From contig CABVAY010000069.1 in assembly GCA_902496455.1 (NCBI GenBank), forward strand, positions 1 through 6,028: DNA of 6,028 nt. Direction: 5' to 3'. The stretch comes from an uncultured Collinsella sp. GTDB taxonomy: Bacteria > Actinomycetota > Coriobacteriia > Coriobacteriales > Coriobacteriaceae. Below, in pieces: positions 1 through 6,028 of the stretch (positions are counted from its first letter, which is position 1; each line of letters starts with the position of its first letter). The notes under the pieces are model-generated. The model saw only the letters and a list, made by a program, of their open reading frames with translations. It had not been told where the DNA came from and ran no database searches. The translations under genes were made by a program, and so were the position numbers.

Positions 1-10
1 CCGTAGATTC

Positions 11-48
11 CGCACGAGCCGAAGGCCACTTAATGTGGCCTTCGTGCG
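11..48 (+). terminator. Bulged hairpin, possible end of upstream gene
   Basis: A strong stem pairs 21-29 with 35-43 (GAAGGCCAC/GTGGCCTTC, loop TTAAT) and continues as 11-15 with 44-48 across a 5-base bulge. No T-run follows, so it is not a classical intrinsic terminator. It may be a processing or 3'-stabilising hairpin. A TAG lies at 4-6 in the CCG-TAG context and could be the stop codon of an upstream gene (rplA is the usual neighbour), but too little is present to prove it. The stretch 49-134 holds no gene or clear signal. Confidence 0.4.
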
Positions 49-134
49 AGCCCAGGACTTGACCGAGCGGAAAACTCGCCCTGCCCCTCCCGGTCGGAGC
101 GTATGCAGGGTTTGTGTACGAATCCTCGTGTCCG

Positions 135-163
135 TTGACCGACGCCAGGGTCCCCGCCATAAT
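135..163 (+). promoter_or_regulatory. Promoter of the rplJL unit
   Basis: The -35 box TTGACC (135-140) and the -10 box CATAAT (158-163) are separated by exactly 17 bases. Each matches the sigma70-family consensus at 5 of 6 positions. The predicted transcription start is near 170, just upstream of the L10 leader RNA, so the placement fits well. It is the best-matching promoter in the window. Confidence 0.8.
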
Positions 164-185
164 ACTTTCGGTTCACGCACGAATC

Positions 186-258
186 CGCTGCCAGAGACAG
201 CCGGTGCAAACGGGCATCGCCCGCGAGCTTAATGGGACTTCCCGCCAGCCGAGGTGGT
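186..258 (+). promoter_or_regulatory. Ribosomal protein L10 leader (aptamer)
   Basis: This RNA element upstream of rplJ resembles the L10 leader family, which binds the L10(L12) complex for feedback control. The hallmark blocks are AGACAGCCGGTG (195-206), a GCTTAAT linker (227-233) and GCCGAGG (248-254). Between them lies a GC hairpin, 211-215 with 219-223. The main helix can be drawn as 200-206 with 243-249, and it contains one C-A mismatch (202/247) where I recall an A-U pair in relatives. The purine-rich flanks AGA (195-197) and GAGG (251-254) are compatible with a kink-turn. Assignment rests on motif recall plus position; a covariance-model search would settle it. Confidence 0.82.
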
Positions 259-283
259 CGAGTAGATATGTCTTCTCGCCCCC
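251..283 (+). promoter_or_regulatory. Predicted antiterminator hairpin
   Basis: Bases 251-266 (GAGGTGGTCGAGTAGA) can pair with 271-283 (TCTTCTCGCCCCC) around a TATG loop, giving about 12 pairs with small bulges. The helix uses both the 3' side of the L10 aptamer (GAGG) and the 5' arm of the downstream terminator, so it excludes both. This is the expected geometry: without L10 the antiterminator forms and rplJL is read, and with L10 bound the terminator forms. Seen by hand pairing only, with no energy calculation. Confidence 0.55.
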
Positions 284-314
284 GTCGCTCATGCAGCGCG
301 GGGGCTTTCTTTTT
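278..314 (+). terminator. Attenuator terminator upstream of rplJ
   Basis: Stem GCCCCCG (278-284) pairs perfectly with CGGGGGC (299-305). An inner CGCT/AGCG helix extends it, and TTTCTTTTT (306-314) follows. It lies 65 bases before the rplJ start codon and after the L10 leader, so it acts inside the transcript as an attenuator. The remaining leader, 315-379, holds only the strong rplJ ribosome-binding site AGGAGGTG (366-373). Confidence 0.88.
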
Positions 315-379
315 GGACATGCCCCCGTCACGTCCTTGTGGCGGACCGTGCCCGGAAAGAATTCGAGGAGGTGTAATTC

Positions 380-901
380 ATGCCCCAGCAGTACAAAATC
401 GACAAGGTTGCAGAGATCGAGTCCCGTATCGCCGAGAACGCCGGTCTGTTCGTCGTCAACTACAACGGTCTGACGGTTAAGCAGGCTCAGGAGCTGCGTC
501 ATCAGCTTCGCGAGTGCGGCGCCGAGATGAAGGTCTACAAGAACAACCTGGTCAAGATCGCCCTCAAGAACCAGGAGCAGCCCGAGCTCGACGAGATTCT
601 CGCCGGCCCCGTCGCTTATGTGTTCTACGAGTCCGAGCCGGTCGAGGCCGCTAAGGCCCTTAAGGACTTCTCCGCTAAGTCCAAGGGCGTCCTTGAGATC
701 AAGGGCGGTATCTCCGACGGCAAGGCCGTTTCCGCTGATGATGTTAAGGCTATCGCCGAGCTGCCCACCAAGGATCAGCTTCTCGGCCAGATCGCCGGTC
801 TCATCTCCGGTTTCGCTCGCGACATCGCTGTCTGCGTCAACGGCGTTTCCTCTGGTCTCGCTCGTTCGATCCAGCAGGTCTCCGAGCAGAAGGCAGCCTA
901 G
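380..901 (+). CDS. rplJ: 50S ribosomal protein L10
   Basis: L10 anchors the L7/L12 stalk to 23S rRNA in the GTPase-associated centre of the 50S subunit, and with bound L12 dimers it represses its own operon. The 173-residue product has the usual bacterial length. Its N-terminal rRNA-binding domain (about 1-130) includes GLFVVNYNGLTVKQ (22-35) and VYKNNLVKIA (52-61), equivalent to the conserved V-V-K-N-T-L stretch of the family. The C-terminal helix (about 131-168) is amphipathic and breaks near Gly144 and Gly155-Gly159, as expected of the L12-dimer platform. The ATG at 380 is fixed by AGGAGGTG six bases upstream. rplL follows after 102 bases, and control is predicted through the upstream L10 leader and attenuator. 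Nothing is truncated or frameshifted. Confidence 0.97.
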   Translation: MPQQYKIDKVAEIESRIAENAGLFVVNYNGLTVKQAQELRHQLRECGAEMKVYKNNLVKIALKNQEQPELDEILAGPVAYVFYESEPVEAAKALKDFSAKSKGVLEIKGGISDGKAVSADDVKAIAELPTKDQLLGQIAGLISGFARDIAVCVNGVSSGLARSIQQVSEQKAA

Positions 902-916
902 TCGCTGTTTTCACCC

Positions 917-985
917 GCGGCGGCAACGCCGCACCCCTGGCGCATTCGCGCCGTGTTTTAACTGATCTCCGTGCATCCGCACGGA
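917..985 (+). other. Three tandem hairpins between rplJ and rplL
   Basis: Three perfect stems lie back to back. The first is GCGGCG/CGCCGC (917-922 with 927-932) closed by a GCAA tetraloop. The second is GGCGC/GCGCC (939-943 with 948-952, loop ATTC) followed by GTGTTTTA. The third is TCCGTGC/GCACGGA (968-974 with 979-985, loop ATCC). The second resembles a weak terminator but has only four consecutive Ts. The third ends just before the rplL ribosome-binding site. They could act in partial termination, RNase processing or mRNA stabilisation; the sequence does not choose among these. Confidence 0.7.
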
Positions 986-1003
986 AACCGAAAGGACTTA
1001 GAA

Positions 1004-1381
1004 ATGGCTAAGCTTACCACCGATGAGATCATCGATGCTCTTAAGGAAATGACCCTTCTCGAGGCTTCCGAGCTCGTTAAGGCTATCGAGGACACCTTCG
1101 GCGTTTCCGCCGCTGCTCCTGCCGCTGTTGTCGCCGCTCCCGCTGCTGGCGCTGCTGAGGCCGAGGAGAAGACCGAGTTTGACGTCGTGCTCGAGGGCTT
1201 CGGCGACAACAAGATCCAGGTCATCAAGGCCGTCCGTGAGCTCACCAACCTTGGCCTGAAGGAGGCCAAGGAGGTCGTCGAGGGCGCTCCCAAGGCTGTT
1301 CTCGAGGGTGCCAAGAAGGAGGACGCCGAGGCTGCCAAGGAGAAGCTCGAGGCTGCTGGCGCTGCTGTCACCCTCAAGTAA
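1004..1381 (+). CDS. rplL: 50S ribosomal protein L7/L12
   Basis: L7/L12 is the multi-copy acidic stalk protein that recruits and stimulates translational GTPases such as EF-Tu and EF-G. The 125-residue product shows the family layout. An N-terminal dimerisation and L10-binding helical region (1-33) is followed by a flexible Ala/Pro/Val hinge (about 36-54). A globular C-terminal domain (about 55-125) contains the factor-contacting stretch KIQVIKAVREL and GLKEAKEVVEG (residues 70-80 and 84-94). I chose ATG 1004 because MAKLTTDEIIDAL is the typical N terminus and AAAGGA lies 7 bases upstream. An in-frame GTG at 971 would put the start inside a stable hairpin and add 11 atypical residues. It is co-transcribed with rplJ and ended by the terminator at 1409. 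Confidence 0.97.
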   Translation: MAKLTTDEIIDALKEMTLLEASELVKAIEDTFGVSAAAPAAVVAAPAAGAAEAEEKTEFDVVLEGFGDNKIQVIKAVRELTNLGLKEAKEVVEGAPKAVLEGAKKEDAEAAKEKLEAAGAAVTLK

Positions 1382-1408
1382 TCAGGCTTTCTCGCCAGAT
1401 TTCTTTGC

Positions 1409-1448
1409 AGACGGGGTTCGCATTGCGAGCCCCGTCTTTTTTGTTTTT
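1409..1448 (+). terminator. Strong intrinsic terminator after rplL
   Basis: The stem AGACGGGG/CCCCGTCT (1409-1416 with 1430-1437) continues inward through a G-T pair and TCGC/GCGA to an ATT loop. That is 13 continuous pairs, followed by TTTTTTGTTTTT. It is the strongest terminator in the window and should end rplJL transcription 28 bases past the rplL stop. Between it and the repeats at 1521 (1449-1520) I see no gene or signal. Confidence 0.95.
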
Positions 1449-1520
1449 CGGTCCCTCGACATCGGTAGCTCAAACTGCCATGTTCTGTGATTTGCGTCGT
1501 ATCGGGCACCCTGCCGTTGG

Positions 1521-1554
1521 GCAATAAAATTGCACCATTCGAGCAATAATTTGC
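1521..1554. repeat. Paired GCAA/TTGC inverted repeats upstream of galU
   Basis: Two similar palindromic elements sit just upstream of the predicted galU promoter: GCAATAAAATTGC (1521-1533, perfect 5-3-5) and GCAATAATTTGC (1543-1554, 4-4-4). Their centres are about 21.5 bases apart, close to two DNA turns, which would place two bound dimers on the same helix face. The layout suggests an operator for an unknown regulator. No regulator gene is in the window. Confidence 0.45.
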
Positions 1555-1571
1555 GTTGACCTGCTGAAGAA

Positions 1572-1599
1572 TTGTCTCTGCCTTGTAGCGACATATAGT
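1572..1599 (+). promoter_or_regulatory. Candidate galU promoter
   Basis: TTGTCT (1572-1577), a 16-base spacer and TATAGT (1594-1599) give a plausible sigma70-type promoter with a start near 1606. A better -35 box, TTGACC (1556-1561), lies upstream but has no good -10 at 16-18 bases. A promoter is needed here because a strong terminator separates galU from rplL. The exact boxes are uncertain. Confidence 0.5.
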
Positions 1600-1635
1600 T
1601 CCAGCGGTAAGATGCTTAGGTATCGCAATTTGGTC

Positions 1636-1677
1636 TGCGGCTGTGTGCCGCACGCATGGGGCGCTTTTGCGCCTGCG
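1636..1677 (+). other. Structured 5' leader of galU
   Basis: Two hairpins occupy the predicted galU leader. TGCGGC/GCCGCA (1636-1641 with 1647-1652) has a TGTGT loop. CGCA + GGCGC / GCGCC + TGCG (1653-1677) has a 3-base bulge and a TTTT loop. The second ends immediately before the AAAGGA ribosome-binding site (1678-1683), so it could tune ribosome access. No known riboswitch is recognised. Confidence 0.45.
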
Positions 1678-1695
1678 AAAGGATCTTTGAATAAC

Positions 1696-2604
1696 ATGAA
1701 GGCAATCATCCCCGCCGCCGGTCTTGGCACGCGTTTTCTGCCTGGCACCAAGTGCACGCCCAAAGAGATGCTGCCGGTGCTCGACAAGCCCGTCATTCAG
1801 TATGTCGTCGAGGAGGCGCTCGACCCCGAGGAGGTCGACGATGCCATCATCGTTACTTCTCCCGGCAAGCCCGAGCTGCTGAACTACTTCCAGCCCGATC
1901 ACTCGCTCGAGAACCTGCTGCGCGAGCGCGGCAAGAACGCCTATGCCGATGCCGTCGCCCACGCTGGCGGTATGCCGGTCGACTTCCGTTATCAGTACGA
2001 GCCCAAGGGCCTCGGCCATGCTATCCGCTCTGCTGCCGACGCCGTGGCAGGGGAGAACTTCCTGGTTCTTCTGGGCGACTACGTTGTGCCTAACCGCGAC
2101 ATCTGCGACAAGATGCTCGCCGTTTCCAAGGAGCACGGTGGCGCTTCGGTTATCGCCGTCGCTGCTTGCTCGCCCGAGGAAGTCAGCCGCTACGGCGTTA
2201 TCGCCGGCGAGCGCGTCGGTTCGCTCGAGGGCGCCGAGGGCGTTGCCGATGCCGAGCCGGGCGCTGTCTGGCGCATCGGCGGTCTGGTCGAGAAGCCCGC
2301 TCCCAAAGCTGCTCCGTCCAACCTGTACATCGTCGGCCGCTATCTGCTGAGCCCGCTGGTCATGGACCTGCTGGCAGATCAGCAGGCCGGCAAGGGCGGC
2401 GAGATCCAGCTCACCGACGCAATGGCCCGTTCGCTCGATCGCGAGGCCATGTATGCCGTCGTCATCGACCCGCTGTCGGGCTACGACACCGGCACTCCCT
2501 CTGGCTGGATGGCCACCAACGCCCTCATGGCTGCAAGTGACCCCCGCTTTGCCAGTGCCTTCTGGGACGCCATCGACGAGCGCGGCGGATTGATGCGCAA
2601 GTAA
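1696..2604 (+). CDS. galU: UTP--glucose-1-phosphate uridylyltransferase
   Basis: This cytosolic enzyme makes UDP-glucose and pyrophosphate from UTP and glucose-1-phosphate, feeding cell-envelope glycans and galactose use. The 302-residue protein has a Rossmann-like nucleotidyltransferase fold. Its N-terminal nucleotide-binding loop is GLGTRFLP with PKEMLP (residues 9-16 and 22-27). The base and sugar region EPKGLGHA is at 102-109 and the metal-binding LLGD at 125-128 (Asp128). RYGVIAG (165-171), the sugar-phosphate VEKP (198-201), SNLYIVGRY (208-216) and GGEIQLTDA (234-242) follow, with Asp264 in YDTGTPSG near the C terminus. ATG 1696 starts at the canonical MKAIIPAAGLGTR. AAAGGA lies 12 bases upstream, rather long; an in-frame TTG at 1687 is too close to it. 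The gene sits alone between its own promoter and terminator, splitting rplL from rpoB. Close relatives such as other hexose-1-phosphate nucleotidyltransferases fit less well. Confidence 0.95.
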   Translation: MKAIIPAAGLGTRFLPGTKCTPKEMLPVLDKPVIQYVVEEALDPEEVDDAIIVTSPGKPELLNYFQPDHSLENLLRERGKNAYADAVAHAGGMPVDFRYQYEPKGLGHAIRSAADAVAGENFLVLLGDYVVPNRDICDKMLAVSKEHGGASVIAVAACSPEEVSRYGVIAGERVGSLEGAEGVADAEPGAVWRIGGLVEKPAPKAAPSNLYIVGRYLLSPLVMDLLADQQAGKGGEIQLTDAMARSLDREAMYAVVIDPLSGYDTGTPSGWMATNALMAASDPRFASAFWDAIDERGGLMRK

Positions 2605-2624
2605 GCCTTCGGGCATCGACATTT

Positions 2625-2657
2625 ACGGGCGCGGACCTCGGTTCGCGCCCGTTTTTT
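2625..2657 (+). terminator. Intrinsic terminator after galU
   Basis: ACGGGCGCG (2625-2633) pairs perfectly with CGCGCCCGT (2644-2652), with three further inner pairs and a CTCG loop, followed by TTTTTT (2652-2657). It lies 20 bases past the galU stop codon and should separate galU from rpoB. Confidence 0.92.
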
Positions 2658-2681
2658 ATAAGAGCTGCGATTGCCGACTCT

Positions 2682-2706
2682 CTGTTCACAGAAAATATAT
2701 GAACAG
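2682..2706. repeat. Inverted repeat CTGTTCA-N11-TGAACAG
   Basis: Perfect 7-base arms (2682-2688 and 2700-2706) flank an AT-rich 11-base spacer. The right arm is shared with the LexA-box-like palindrome that follows, so three TGTTC/GAACA half sites lie within 31 bases. The arrangement looks like an operator cluster. As an RNA hairpin it would be weak and has no terminator T-run. Confidence 0.45.
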
Positions 2707-2713
2707 GTGTTCG
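2700..2713. promoter_or_regulatory. LexA-box-like palindrome
   Basis: TGAACAGGTGTTCG contains the palindrome GAACA-GG-TGTTC. It matches the Gram-positive SOS box CGAACRNRYGTTCG, as I recall it, at all positions but the first. It is also near the actinobacterial GAAC-N4-GTTC LexA operator. It lies about 78 bases before the rpoB -35 box, not overlapping it. A weak potential promoter (TTGCCG at 2671, AATATA at 2694) is directly upstream. Function is inferred from motif similarity only. Confidence 0.35.
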
Positions 2714-2790
2714 ATATACATGCATCTACCTGCGCATTTTCTGTCGAAAAACTTTGCTACTCCAAAAACTCAATCGCGTCAAGGCTTTTC

Positions 2791-2818
2791 TTGCCCAACG
2801 GTCGGTACCTGATAAACT
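2791..2818 (+). promoter_or_regulatory. Promoter of rpoB
   Basis: TTGCCC (2791-2796) and TAAACT (2813-2818) are spaced by 16 bases. The -10 box is preceded by TGA, giving an extended -10 (TGnTAnnnT). The predicted start is near 2825, leaving a leader of about 67 bases. A-rich tracts at 2747-2751 and 2764-2768 lie upstream and might help polymerase binding. Confidence 0.65.
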
Positions 2819-2834
2819 ATTAGGTTGCGATAAC

Positions 2835-2855
2835 TGGCGAAGCTATGCCTCGCCA
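2835..2855 (+). other. Hairpin in rpoB leader
   Basis: TGGCGA (2835-2840) pairs perfectly with TCGCCA (2850-2855) around a 9-base loop. It sits about ten bases after the predicted transcript start and 20 bases before the rpoB ribosome-binding site. The loop contains the ATG of a possible short upstream ORF. It could be a 5' stabiliser or a control element. Confidence 0.45.
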
Positions 2856-2891
2856 ACCCACCGAGCATTTCCGTGAAGGAGGAAAAACCTG

Positions 2892-2895
<4 letters not shown>
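2845..2895 (+). CDS. Possible 16-codon upstream ORF overlapping rpoB
   Basis: ATG at 2845 opens MPRQPTEHFREGGKTW and stops at TGA 2893-2895, which overlaps the GTG start of rpoB in a GTGA junction typical of translational coupling. Its codons span the rpoB ribosome-binding site. It has no convincing ribosome-binding site of its own, only GGCGA about 5 bases upstream, and its start lies in the loop of a hairpin. It may be chance; I do not recognise the peptide. Confidence 0.2.

Positions 2896-6028
<3,133 letters not shown>

Noticed and set aside
59..64. Second TTGACC as another promoter for rplJL
   Set aside because: No acceptable -10 box 16-18 bases downstream; that stretch is C-rich.
118..186. 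Direct repeat ACGAATCC at 118 and 179
   Set aside because: Eight bases, only two copies, on either side of the promoter; easily chance.
971..1003. Upstream GTG start for rplL
   Set aside because: Lies in a hairpin, adds 11 residues foreign to L7/L12, and the ATG at 1004 has a good ribosome-binding site.
1612..1695. 28-residue N-terminal extension of galU
   Set aside because: Its start is just after the predicted transcript start without a ribosome-binding site, and GalU proteins begin at MKAIIPAAG.
2077..2085. Tyr in place of the second Asp in the GalU LLGDD motif
   Set aside because: The first Asp, the expected metal ligand, is kept, and E. coli GalU also lacks the second Asp, so activity is not in doubt.
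958..2622. 554-codon open frame on the minus strand over rplL and galU
   Set aside because: Antisense to two clear genes and across both a terminator and a promoter region; no recognisable domain.
2720..2812. 30-codon plus-strand ORF after the LexA-like box
   Set aside because: Only a weak, distant AGGTG as ribosome-binding site; it runs across the rpoB -35 box and ends at its -10, and the peptide is not recognised. Likely chance.

Overview
This 6,028-base window is a housekeeping ribosome and RNA-polymerase locus read entirely from the plus strand. In order it holds the regulated leader of the L10 operon, rplJ (L10), rplL (L7/L12), galU (UTP-glucose-1-phosphate uridylyltransferase) and most of rpoB (RNA polymerase beta), which runs off the right edge. 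The GC-rich third positions, the Ala-rich L7/L12 and the style of the RpoB and GalU proteins suggest a high-GC Gram-positive. My best guess is a Coriobacteriia member such as Collinsella. That is an impression from the sequence, not a database result.

Layout. Positions 1-134 hold a strong hairpin (11-48), probably trailing an upstream gene (rplA would be expected there), and nothing else I can support. A sigma70-type promoter at 135-163 drives an L10-leader RNA (about 186-258), then an intrinsic terminator (278-314) and a competing antiterminator (251-283). This is a complete attenuation switch. rplJ (380-901) and rplL (1004-1381) follow, separated by three consecutive hairpins. A very strong terminator (1409-1448) ends the unit. 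A 314-base gap carries two matched GCAA/TTGC inverted repeats, a promoter and a structured leader for galU (1696-2604), which has its own terminator (2625-2657). A 234-base gap before rpoB holds nested inverted repeats including a LexA-box-like palindrome, an extended -10 promoter (2791-2818), a leader hairpin and a possible 16-codon upstream ORF overlapping the GTG start of rpoB.

How it works together. The unit rplJL supplies the L10(L12) stalk of the 50S subunit and is probably shut down by excess L10-L12 complex through the leader. In many bacteria rplJL and rpoBC share readthrough transcription. Here two strong terminators and a UDP-glucose-synthesis gene sit between them, so stalk, sugar-nucleotide and polymerase expression look independently controlled.

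The most unusual features are in two places. In RpoB, the normally near-invariant segment after the rifampicin region (fork loop 2) is replaced by a loop 8 residues longer. In the DNA, the regulatory repeats upstream of galU and rpoB have no assigned regulator. No mobile element, CRISPR array, tRNA, rRNA or defence system is visible.
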